Assembly (NCBI GenBank): GCA_038373865.1
Contig: JAXGGA010005592.1
Span: 1-64,000, forward strand
DNA from: Uloborus plumipes
Lineage: Eukaryota; Arthropoda; Arachnida; Araneae; Uloboridae
DNA: 64,000 bases
Direction of reading: 5' to 3'
Part shown: positions 47,536-59,003 of the stretch, piece by piece
How positions within the stretch are numbered: position 1 is the first letter of the stretch
Layout of the letters: every line of letters starts with the position of its first letter
Notes under the pieces: generated by a model
Databases searched by the model: none
What the model was told of the DNA's origin: nothing
Seen by the model: the letters and a program-made list of their open reading frames with translations, nothing else
Position numbers and translations under genes: made by a program

Positions 47536-47959
47536 TTATAGTCCAGTAGAAATAGCGTTAGGGGTCGAACAAATTGCAACAGAAACGAAACCTACTGGAA
47601 AAGGTAGGTAATAGGCTTGTAATGAACATACTAAAAGTATACATTCGTACTGGTGGGACAAATATGTTTTTTTGGCCGCCATCTTGAAAAATCATAAAGA
47701 AATTTCAAAAATTCAAAAAAATTATGTGTGGTATCAAATGAAAGAAAATTTCAAGCTAAAAAGTAATAAAATGTGGGATTTTTAAAGTAAAGTGAAGATA
47801 CTGAAAATATACACCTGTACTGTCGCGCAAAATGCGATTTTTTTAGCCGCCATCTTTAAAACTATGAAAAAAATAAATAAAAATAAAAAAAATCATATGT
47901 GGTATCAAATAAAAGGAAATTCCATCAGGGGTTTGGCCAGAGGGAATTCGGGTCCGTTA

Positions 47960-48067
47960 ACGGACCCTTCACAAAAATACGATCAAGCAAAACGGACCCA
48001 TCACAAAAATATGATCAAACAAAACGGACCTATCACAAAATGCTGATCAAACAAAACGGCCATTTCA
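47960..48067 (+). repeat. 32-bp tandem repeat, 3.3 units
   Basis: Units read ACGGACC(C/T)(T/A)TCACAAAA then ATA(C/T)GATCAA(G/A)CAAA. The last partial unit starts ACGGCCATTTCACC. It is subterminal in the composite hAT; ACGGACCC also appears near its right end (55823). Confidence 0.8.
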
Positions 48068-48719
48068 CCCAATTATCCATTCAAAAAGCAAATCTGAAAT
48101 CAAAATAACTCATAGCATATTTCTGTGTAAAAGCCCATAATTTTTGGGCCTTTTCTGAAGTTAGAGAAGGGCATCGCTTATCCGCCACTTTTTGCGAAAA
48201 GTTGACACACTTCTTGCCTGCTATGCTCGGGCAAGCGATTAATCTTAAATGTAAAATGTAGCAATTTTGTTGGCTTCTTTTAAAGAAATTAACTACTTAA
48301 AAAGGGTAGTTGTTTTGTTTCAATAGTTCGGCTTGCTTGTTGAATGCAAATCAAAATAGCTTGCTGCGATGTTGCTGTTAGAGATTTCTCTGGAAATGCA
48401 GAGTAAGGATTTTTATCCCTGCTCTTGACTTAAACAAAAAGGAATTAATAATAGCAATTATCAGCGAAATGAACTTAAAACTGCTAACATATCGCTAGGG
48501 TTGGAGAAAAAATGGGATTGCTTCTGATAGTGACCAGCTATTTAACGTCTATTAAACAGGGTACGTACGCTCCTTACAAACTCCTTATAAACTCCTGCTT
48601 TTTAACAAGAAAAAATAAGGGCCCTTAAAACTCCTGAATTTTGCCATTATCTCCTTACAAACTCCTTAAGTTTTATTCTGTTAAATATATTCTTCTACCA
48701 CTAATCCCAACGGCGATTG

Positions 48720-50786
48720 CAGTGGTGCAAGTGCTGCGCCAATTGAACCACGCTGCGCTAAATGAAGAATCTTGCGCCATCCTGCTCCCAAACGCACTTT
48801 TTGATCGAAATTGCGCCTGACTGCGCCAAAACGGCCGTTTTTCTAGCGAATATCGCGAAAAAGTGGCATAACTTCTGCTTTTGTTAACCGTACGTTGTGA
48901 CGGTTGCTATGGCGATATTCTGAACACGTGCGTCGCGAAAAATACTCTCCTTATCTGAAATTTCAATCCTTTTGCATCTTGCAAAAATTTTGATATTTTT
49001 CAGAATCCAAAATTATTTTGACATATGCTACCTCAGCTTAACTTATTTTATGTTTTATTTTGAGAAAAAAGTAATTTATTTTTAGAAGCATGTCAACATC
49101 TATCATTTACTTCGCGGACGAAGCTTCCTATGTTGAAGATTTCAATCCAAATGCATCTTTCAAACATTTTAATATTTTTGACAATTAACCGTTATTTTGA
49201 CAATAAATACCTTCCATTAGCTTATTTTAGCTTGTATTTTGATAACAAATAATTATTCTTTTTCTATTTATATACCTATTAATTTTTGCAAGCTTGATTT
49301 TAATTAGCATTAGGTTATTCATTGCTTCATTTTTTGGAAAATAATTAAAACAATCAAACACATAATGTTTAATTATGGCTTTGTACTGAAAGGCAGTATT
49401 TTGAAAAGTTGAATTTGTAAAATTATAATTTTAAAAGCTTAAAATATAATTTTCCATGCTACTAGCAGCAATGCTCCTATTAGGTCATGAAAGGAAAGAT
49501 AAAATTTTGATGTGTTGTACAAAATTCAGAGATACTTTATGGCAGCTCATAATTATCTCATTCTGCTGTTTAAAAGTTCTAACATCTTTAACTTTTGTAA
49601 CCAGCACAGATTTAAGCCATTTAAAGCAGAGAGAGAAATAAATTAAATGTGAAGCAGTATACGATGGTTACACAAGAAGCTTAATCCAATCAATTGTTTA
49701 TGACAATTGATTGGATTAATTATTAAATTTAGCAAACCAACAACTAAAGTCAGCTGTTAAGAACAATGGAACAATGTCTTGTCTGAAATAAAGTTGTAAA
49801 ATGGATGTTAGAAGATGCAGAGAAGTTATGAAGAAAAGAAAGAACAGTAGAACAAAAAGAAACTAAGTTAAACTTTTAAATTAAGGTTTTTCAATTTTTA
49901 GCCCACAAAATCTAATTTTGCACGATGAAACATAAAAAAAAACTTTAGTTTACTTTTTAAGCACAATGATAGTTCCTCAATTTTAAGTTAAAGCGCATTG
50001 TTAACAAAAGAAAATCCAAATGTTATTGGTAATTATGCAACTAAAAAACCAAAAAATGTCCAAATTTTTCATATTGTCGTGGAAGCTTTAAACCAAACGT
50101 TTGCATTTCATATTTGACCACCAGGAATGCGCTCCTAGGTTATTCATGGATAGGATTCTTTTCTAAAAAATGAAAAAGGATTGGTAGTATAAATGTAATT
50201 GTAAAAAAGTGGATGAGTTTATTGTTTCAATTTGACTTTAAATGAATGTTCCAATTTCTATATCCTTGTCTCTGAAATTTGAGTTAATTACAGTGAAGCA
50301 TTTTGCTGTTCATCTATTGAAGCCACATCTAGTATTTTTAAACTATAACTAAAATTTAATAATAGATAATCAGTGCTTAGTTAAAATGCGAATATATTTC
50401 TGTACCTTAATGCAAAAACAACCAATGTCAAAATTCGTCGAATTGAGATATGCAGGTTCAAAGATTTGAGTCTCCAGGAATGTGTTAGATTTGGTGTCTT
50501 AGTGTCGCGCCACTGCTAAGGCGGTTTGTTTTAAAACGTTGGTTGTTGTATATGACAGAGGATACTTTTCTGTCCCCATTACGATAAAAAACTAATAACA
50601 TCAAATTTTTGACATTGGTTGCTTTTGCATTAAGGTACAGATTTAAATTACTATAAATGTATGTTTATCACAGTCGTATAGTATCTTATTCAAGCCTGCT
50701 CCTAAACACAATTCTGCCGCTCCCAAATGGTATTTTCGCTGCTCCTGAAGACGCTCCCAAACCACATTTGGTCACTTGCACCCCTG
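48720..50786. mobile_element. 2.07-kb hAT-like element with CAGKGGTGCAAGTG ends
   Basis: The left end CAGTGGTGCAAGTGCTGCGCC and the right end (inverted CAGGGGTGCAAGTGACC). Flanks CGATTG (48714-48719) and CAATTG (50787-50792) match at 5 of 6 bases. It contains the MITE at 50400-50640. The short plus ORF at 49456-49641 resembles nothing I know and is not called. Confidence 0.6.
50400..50640. mobile_element. 241-bp MITE, duplication ATTT
   Basis: CTGTACCTTAATGCAAAA(A)CAACCAATGTC is repeated inverted at the right. ATTT flanks on both sides. Noncoding. Confidence 0.8.
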
Positions 50787-50879
50787 CAATTGTGTTCGGG
50801 TTTTACACCTGAATTCTAGTATTTTTTCGTCTTAAAATCGGAAATCCAGTATTTTTCGCTATGCTTTTATCTTCCCACA

Positions 50880-53800
50880 GGGTCAATCCATGTCAAATCA
50901 CCCAGGAAAACGGGATTTTGTAACCCATGTCCTCGGATTTTGATAAAACTTGGTGTATTTAATATTTTTATGGTGGTAAGTAACCATATGAATTCTTTTG
51001 CCCATATGTGATCTGGTTTTTGTTTTACAGGCCGTCAAACTTTTCAAAAAATTGCATTTTCTGTCAACCGCTAAGCCTAATCTGCATGTATACGTATCTC
51101 TTCAGTAAATTGTGACGGGTGCAAAAATCTTTTAATATTTCCAAAAATTTTTAGATATGTTGCTGAAAGTATGAGGATTTAAAAAAATACTTGAAATTTA
51201 TATAACATAATTTTGTTTGAATAAAATTTGAATAAACTACGACAAGCGTTTTTTTCTTGTGCAAAACATGAGTTTACTTAAGTGGCATTTCACGAAAAGG
51301 CGGAGGTCCCATTCAATAATGGAAGCATTCGAAATGAGCCTGAAGGTGTGTTCTATCATTGCAAAGAATAAAATTAGTGGTTTTTTTCGTTTTCTTGTTG
51401 CTGTTGCACAATATACACATTTCAGTATCAAAATTTTTGAAAAAAAGTTCTAGTCATTTTCCTAACCTAAATTTCACTGAAAAGCAAACATACCTTTATT
51501 TTTAAGCATATTTACAGCCCTATTATGCTTCTTAAAAATCATCTTAATTCCTTATTAAGCAGAAAGAAAAGTGAGAAATAATTTATGACTCCCAAATTCA
51601 GTTGTTAAGTTCAGAAAAATATCAGATGTAGAAAAAAGATGTGCAAAACATGATGCAAAGATGTGCATTCACTTTAGTAGCTTTTTATGAAGAGGCGGAG
51701 GTCATATTCAATATTAGAAGCATTCGAAATAAACCTAAAGGTGTGTTCTGTCATTGCAAAGAACAGAATTAGTGGCTTTTTTCGGTTTTTTTTTTTGCTA
51801 TTGAACAATATATACATTTCAGTACCAACATTTTTGAAAAAAGTTCTAGTAATTTCCTAACTTATTTTTCAGTATTTTTTGTGTAAAAGAAGCATAGCTC
51901 ATGCTTTTGTAGCATAAAAACGTATTATATTTATTTTTAATGATTTATAATTGCATTGAATGTGCGAAGAAGAGATAGGATAGCACAATCTCTGAAGAAA
52001 AAATAACAATGAAAAATATGAGTTTTCGAATACGAGTATTATCGAATTGTTTGTCTTTGAAGTGTTTGTGTGATCCTGTTTTCAGCAAATTTAAGGAATA
52101 TTCTGTTTGATATTTTAACTCTCGACCTTCCTTGCATTTCTGACGTTGGACAGTATTTGTTGAAGTCACTTTATCATGAAATATTCGGAATACTCATTTT
52201 GTACATATTCAATCTCCTTTTGAAGAGAATAGTAACATCTTCCAAAATCTTATGTTACGGACCGTTTGACGTAGTTATTTCATCTAACATCTTACCATTT
52301 CTTGGTTATAGTAAAGATAATAGTCCTTTCTTATAGTCTTGCTTCAAATCCAGCATAGTCACTTACTTGAAAATTTTCAATTTTGTTCTTTTAAACTCCA
52401 ATAGCAAGTGTCGAAAGCTGCTCTTAACTGGATGCTGAAATTTCTAGTTTATTTTTATTGAATTATGTCTGTCCGGGGCTCTAGCTTTTTAATTATCTCC
52501 TATTATTATTTATCAGCGCAAACCAACCTTCCTGATAAGCGAATCCAATGAAAAACAAACAAACCAAAATAGAAAACCCACTCACATTCTTTATCCCTCT
52601 TATCACTATGACCCGTATTTTGATAAAATAAGAAAATACCTGATACATGCGCAAATGCAAGGAAGGTTGAGCGTTAAAATATCAAACAGTATATTCCTTA
52701 AATTTGCTGAAAACAGGATCACACAAACACTTCAAAGACAAACAATCCGATAATATTCAGAAACTCACATTTTTAATTATTATTTTTACTTTAAAGATTG
52801 TGCTATCCTATCTCTTCTTCGCACATTCAATACAATTATAATTCATTAAAACTAAATATAATACGTTTTTATGCTACAAAAGCATGAACAATGCTTCTTT
52901 TACGCAAAAAATATTGAAAATTAAGTTAGGAAAATGACTAGAACTTTTTTCAAAAATGTTGGTACTGAAATGTGTATATTGTGCAATAGCAACAAGAAAA
53001 CGAAAAAAAAAAAAACCTCTAATTTTATTCTTTGCAATGATAGAACACACCTTTAGGTTTATTTCGAATGCTTCTATTATTGAATATGACCTCCGCCTCT
53101 TCATAAAAAGCTACTAAAGTAAATTCATGTTTTGCACATCTTTTTTCTACTTCTGATATTTTGCTGAACTTAACAACTGAATTTGAAAGTCATAAATTAT
53201 TTCTCACTTTTCTTTCTGCTTAATAACGGATTAAGATGATTTTTAAGTAGCATAATAGGGCTGTAAATACACTTTAAAATAAAGGTATGTTTGCTTTTCA
53301 GTGAAATTTAGGTTAGGAAAATGACTAAAACATTTTTTTCAAAAATTTTGACACTAAAATGTGTATATTGTGCAACAGCAACAGGAAAACGAAAAAAAAC
53401 CACTAATTTTATTCTTTGCAATAATAGAACACACCTTCAGGCTCATTTCTAATGCTTCCATTATTGAATAGGACCTCCGCCTTTTCGTGAAATGCCACTT
53501 AAGTAAACTCATGTTTTGCACAAGAAAAAAAATGCTTGTCGTAGTTTATTCAAATTTTATTCAAACAAAATTATATTATATAAATTTCAAGTATTTTTTT
53601 TATTAAATCCTCATATTTTCAGCAACATATCTGAGAATTTTTGGAAATATTGAAAGATTTCTGCACCCGTCACAATTTACTGAAGAGATACGTATACATG
53701 CAGATTAGGCTTAGCGGTTGACAGAAAATGCAATTTTTTGAAAAGTTTGACGGCCTGTAAAACAAAAACCAGATCACATATGGGCAAAAGAATTCATATG

Positions 53801-53895
53801 GTTACTTACCACCATAAAAATATTAAATACGCCAAATTTTATCAAAATCCGAGGACATGGGTTACATGACCGGGTGAACTGACGTGGAATGACCC
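50880..53895. mobile_element. 3.0-kb foldback element with GGGTCAWTCCA ends, 4-bp duplication CACA
   Basis: Ends GGGTCAATCCATGTCAAATC and inverted GGGTCATTCCACGTCAGTTC. CACA at 50876-50879 and 53896-53899. The inverted arms are about 1.25 kb each (to about 52145 and from about 52655), with a spacer of about 0.5 kb. Each arm includes a direct duplication of a block of about 210 bp (51260-51470 and 51650-51860 on the left). The ends match the 2.05-kb element at 26991-29040. Confidence 0.8.
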
Positions 53896-56602
53896 CACAT
53901 CCAAATTTTTTTTTTCCTTGTTCCAAATTTTTGACAATTACATCCATAATTATTAGTAATATACATCATCTAGACCTGTTAAAATGACACTCTAAAATTG
54001 TTTTGTGTAAAAACATTCTTTTTTCCTCTCTTAAACTTCTGATCCCTTCTTTTAAAACCATATAATCCCTTTGCATCCGGTTTGAGAATCGAATTTTTTC
54101 CGATTTATTATGTTTACTTTGCTTTGCTTAGGGGCAAATAAGAGAAATGTCTTTTTATTTCTATTAAAATTGTAAATAAAATATTTTCAAATCAAATTCT
54201 GTCTTCCCTACAAGAGTTAAAAAATTGAAATTTGAAATTACGTTTAGTTTTTGTTTTTCTTCAATTACGTTGATTGTTATTAATAATATACATATCATAA
54301 AGCTTTAAAATGTAAATTGTAATAATTTTACTTTGATAAATCATTTAATGTGCCGTTTTTTCTTTTCTTTATGAAAATCGCTATCTCTTTGCATCCGCCA
54401 TTGGAATAGGATTTTTTGCATTTGTTATGTTTACTATTCTTTGTCACCAAGTAAACAACTAAAATTTCATTTTATTTTTTATTTTAGTTTAAGTCATTAA
54501 GTTGAAAAGTTTTCAACAAAATTCTGTGCTCTTTAAGAGTGAAAATCGTCAAAAAGTTTAAGAAATGTGAAAATTATTTTGGCGTCAACTATCTTCAGTT
54601 AGCTTATTATTATTATTATTATTATTATTTTAATAATTATTTTATTTTCTTATGTGGATTCTAGTTACAAAATTTTTAATAAGTGTCTTGTTTTTGAGAA
54701 AGTACTAATTTTCAATCAGTACTTTTTTATTTTTTTAAATTAATTTTCAAAGTAAAATTTTTTCAAAGCCTCCCCCCCCCTCCCATTGGCATTTGTTTTT
54801 TATTTTTAATCCTCTAATATTCAAGAAGCAGTAAATACATATTAAGTTTCTGTGTTTATTCAATATATTGTATGATGGTAAAAATAAATAATACAAGACT
54901 CATAAAAAAGTTTTTTTTTTAATATGTTGTTAAAAAATGCGTCTTTTAACTGAGGAATACTCCTTAAAAATTGAAATTAACTCCTGCAAAACTCCTTAAA
55001 AACTCCTTACTTTTAATTTTAAAATGTTAGTATGAACCCTGTTAAACGTCTTTAGTGTGACGTTTTGCCCTTATTTTTGCAGAAAAATTTCTGTTTTTTT
55101 TTTTTTTTTTAATGCTTACAAGGGTGGTGTTTTGGTTATATTCAGGAATAATTAATGTATTTTTCCTCTGTTAATATTATAAGTCCGGTATTGTCTGTTT
55201 TGCGTACTTTCGTATTTTTTCCTCCGAATTTTTGGTGAATGTGTCGGTGATTATTAAGGACATTCATCATAACTTGATCATAAACCTGATGAAATATAAT
55301 TCTAAAATTATTTGACTTTAATAAATTATTTTATTTACCGTTTTAAAACTTCCGATGCTTTCATTTTGAAAAATGAGATCTCTGCATCCGATATGAAAAA
55401 CAAATTTTACTTTATTTTCAAGCTAATTACTCTTTATTAAGAGACAAATAAACGAAAATTTGCTTTATTTTTTGTTCAGATCATTATTTAAAAAATTTTA
55501 AAGCAAGGTTAGCTGTTCTTTTGTATGAGTCTTTTGCTAAACACTGAACGGATCGTTTCATTTTATTTTTGTATTAATTGTGTTAACAGATGTTAACAGT
55601 TAAAATGAACTCTTTTTTATGCTTTTGGATGCCATCACTTTGAAAACTGCAATCTCTTTGCATCCACAGCAGGAATAGGTTTTTTCTCATTTTTGATGTT
55701 TAATACGCTGTTTTAAGAGGAAAATAAATGAAATTTATTTTTTATTAAATTCATTTTTTTTGTGTTTTTTTTTCTTTTAAAATTGTTTGATTTTCATAAA
55801 ATTATTTCCTTTTTCACAAAAAACGGACCCTGTGAAAAATCCTGAACAGACCCCTGTCCATGCCAAAACGGAATATTACATCTAATATTTAAAGCAATGT
55901 GAGCAATCTAAAAATATATACCCGTACGGTAGCGAGAAATGCTTTTTTTCAGTCGCCATCTTGGAAAAGCGTGGACTTTTTTTAAAAACAAAATGTATCA
56001 TAATGTGGTTTCAAATAAAAGGAAATTTCACACTGAAAAAGAATATTAATGGGATATTTAAATCAAAATTTGTAAAAAGATGAAATAGGTAGGAAAATGC
56101 AAAACAATTAAACGTACATAAGCTTGTATTCACGTTTCAAGTGCTAAAAAACTGTTACATTAAATCACGCAAAGAATTCCCAAGGTCTTTTTGGTTTCCC
56201 ACAAAAGATGTGACATTGCACATCGATGTGCACATCGAACAAACTCTCATGAAATGCACAAAAAGTCGCTCTGGCATGACACGGGGAAGAGGAATGACTG
56301 AAAGTCAACGTGCAACCTGGATTTTGAGCCATTCTACTTGCAGCGAAGTAACATGTTTACTAAGCTTGCTGATCAATGTTTCACTCATTGGCAGTGAACA
56401 ACATATCGATTTGACAGATGCAAGGATGGAAAGAAATTTCGAAGACATAAAAAAGATAATGCGATTCTTCGTAGACCACAATCCATTTGCTGTTCTTTCA
56501 AGTGGTTTATGGAACATTTTTAACGGAATAACGGATAGCAAAAGCAAAGTTACTGCAGAAAATGCTGATATCATTGGAAAAAATCTGGTATGGACCCCAC
56601 AC

Positions 56603-57376
56603 TACTTCCTTTTACGTGTAAATTTCTTAGTAGTTGCCTTAAGTGTTAAAAAAAGTGCTTGGAGTGAGCAAGGTAACAATTCAAATATTTACTCCCCTAA
56701 TCTACCACGAAACAATGCAAAAAATATTTTACAATGGTTATTTTTCTAAATATTGCTGATTTTAATATCATTTAGTGAATTTTTCGCAAAATATCGCCAA
56801 TAGCGCCAAGTTGAACCCAAATTCAAAAAATAATTTTTTCGCCAAATTTGTCGCCAACTTGGCGATATGTCGCCAAGTTGGCGTCAAACACTTGGCGACC
56901 AAAAGCTTGGCGACATGTCACCAAGTGGTGGCGCCAATTCATATCACTTGAGTCTGTATTGAAATTAACATTGATTTACCCCAAAAAAGGGGTAAAAGAC
57001 CCCTTTAGGAACATTCGAATGCAATCACAAGGGGAGGTGCACAACTAGACCCCCCTCAGAGCCTACATACCAAGCTAGAAGTTTCTACGGCATATAGTTT
57101 TTGAGTTATGCGAGCCACATACGCACTACATCCGCACATACATCCGCACATACGTACATACAGACGTCACGAGAAAACTCGTCGTAATTTACTCGGGGGT
57201 GGTCGAAATTGATTTTTCGGCTGTTTGTATGTTGTTAGGTACATATGCACGTGCTGACAGGTCGAAAAAACTACGCGACATTCACTCAGGGGTGAGCAAA
57301 GTCAAAATTTAGACCGAAATTTGAGTGAAATTTTTTTCGTGATCACAATACTTCCTTTACTACGTAAAAGGAAGTA
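56603..57376. mobile_element. 774-bp element with inverted ends and terminal hairpin, in the nuclease gene
   Basis: The left end TACTTCCTTTTACGTGTAAA is repeated inverted at the right, where TACTTCCTTTAC and GTAAAAGGAAGTA form a hairpin (57349-57376). Internal features are CGCCAA-rich palindromic strings (56816-56937) and CATACAGACGTCACGAGAAA. It is the same architecture as 6293-7600. No clear target duplication. Confidence 0.6.
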
Positions 57377-58749
57377 AAAACATCCAAGATAAACTCACAG
57401 GTAAGTGTTTTAAAGATTAAACTTTACTGAAATCGGACCAAGCAGTAACTATGAAAGCACTAACAAAAGGAATTATCATTGCTGGTGAGACTCACTACAT
57501 AGATTCACGTCTATTGACACAGAGGATGCTTGCCTGTATCTCTTTAGATAGTGCTCAAGATGCAAGTGAGTTTTTCAGTAATGAATTGTTTACTTTACCA
57601 ACTGCACTATTTGACCATAGTACCCAGATGATGAGAAAAACAGATAAATCTTCATTGGCAAGGTTATTAGATACATTAAATGTCAATACAATTCAGTTGC
57701 ATCAGAGCACTTCCTTCGTTCTTGATGGAGGTGCATTAGTTCACCAATTACCATGGTCCGCTTCTGCAACATTTGGAGATGTTGTAAGTAAATACGAATC
57801 ATTTGTGAACAAAAGATATGGAAAAGTGACCGTAGTGTTCGATGGGTATAAGAAACCCAACATAAAAGATATGGAGCACAGATTGCGCATAAAGCAGTCA
57901 TCAGTTGAAATAATATTCGATGAAAATTTACCAATAGTTATGAAAAAAGACAAATTTCTTTCCAACTCTGTAAACAAACAACGTTTTGTCAAGATACTGG
58001 CTAGTTGTTTTGAAAGGAAAGGTCATTCTGTGATTCAAGCGGAAGGTGATGCAGACACGGTGATAGTTAATGAAGCTTTAAAACTAGCCCAGCACCAACA
58101 TGTGACAGTAGTTGCGGATGATACAGATATTTTAATTCTTTTACTGTATCATTCGTCTAAGAATATTTTAATGCAGTCTGCCACACAGTCGGATAAAGTT
58201 CATGACATCCAAGCGATTAAAATATCAATCGGAGAGAAAGCTTGCGAAACTTTACCTTTTGTTCACGCATTGACAGGGTGTGACACCACCAGTGCCTTAT
58301 TTGGCAAAAGTAAATCCTCTGTTTTCAAAAATGTAATAAAATCTGGCACTCTAAGCGATTGAGCTTGCAATTTTGGATCATTGAAGGATGTTACAAAAGA
58401 ATATTTGGTCGAAATTGGTTGTAAGATAATTGTGTCAATATATGGAGGTAACATTGACACAGACCACTTAAATGCACTTCGCTACGACCAATACCTTAAG
58501 AAAATAGCTTCAGCTAAAAAAGAATTTGAAATTGCTCGCTTGCCTCCAACACAAAATGCAGCAAAATATCACTTATATCGAGTACATTTGCAGTGCTTCA
58601 TTTGGAAAAACCTTGAACTACAAACTCCTGATCCCTCACTTTGGGGTTGGCAGTTGGTAGATGGAGAATTTCAGCCGATATTGACAGACTTGAGCCCTGC
58701 ACAAGATAAACTCTTAAACATAATTAAATGTACCTGCCAAAGTACACTA

Positions 58750-58997
58750 CTGCCGTGCTAAGCGCAAAAGTCGTATCTGCAGACGACTTCAAAAGGAGAA
58801 ATTGCCGTTTAAAGTTTTGCTTTTCCATGTATTCGATTCAGATGAAACTTTTTCAAAAAAATTTTAAAAATACTTCCCATGGACAAATGACCACAAAACT
58901 TTGTATTTAGGTAAAATATGTGACAAAGAATAACGTGGTGACCGTAACTCAATTTTGACAGAAAGTGCAGATACGACTTTTGCGCTTAGCACGGCAG
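58750..58997. mobile_element. 248-bp MITE inside the target duplication of a hAT
   Basis: A perfect TIR of about 32 bp begins CTGCCGTGCTAAGCGCAAAA. It is flanked by ACTA at 58746-58749 and 58998-59001. The AC before and ACTAGT after it together restore ACACTAGT, the duplication of the adjacent hAT. Noncoding. Confidence 0.85.
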
Positions 58998-59003
58998 ACT
59001 AGT

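Larger units (their letters stand above)
48709..54180. mobile_element. Family C hAT MITE (copy 3), twice interrupted
   Basis: CAACGGCGATTG before 48720 plus TGTTCGGGTTTTACACCTG after 50792 reconstitute a decayed version of the family C left end. CTTCCCACA before 50880 and the AATTTTTGACAATTACATCC sequence after 53899 continue the family C body. The right end was not found, so the right coordinate is approximate. Confidence 0.4.
48557..55041. mobile_element. 6.5-kb hAT-like element nested in the composite, 5-bp duplication TTAAA
   Basis: Ends CAGGGTACGTACGCTCCTTA and inverted CAGGGTTCATACTAACA. TTAAA at 48552-48556 and 55042-55046. ACTCCTTA(C/A)AAACTCC is iterated at both ends (48570-48670, 54957-55010). 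No transposase of its own; other elements fill it. Confidence 0.7.
47926..55856. mobile_element. 7.9-kb hAT-like composite inserted in the left TIR, 5-bp duplication TCCAT
   Basis: Ends CAGGGGTTTGGCCAGAGGG and inverted CAGGGGTCTGTTCAGG. TCCAT at 47921-47925 and 55857-55861. The right TIR of the host element gives the uninterrupted sequence, confirming the site. GGTCCGTTAACGGACC is a palindrome near the left end. It holds further insertions. Confidence 0.75.
47539..56060 (+). repeat. Left TIR of copy 2, split by an insertion
   Basis: Two parts: 47539-47925 and 55862-56060. GCCGCCATCTT stands at 47675-47685 and 47846-47856, and GTCGCCATCTT at 55952-55962. Subtracting the insertion and its 5-bp duplication (7,936 bp), the spacing is 171 and 170 bp. 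Each unit also carries a GTAC-x-G(T/G) box before and GGTATCAAAT(A/G)AAAGGAAAT after the motif. Confidence 0.8.
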
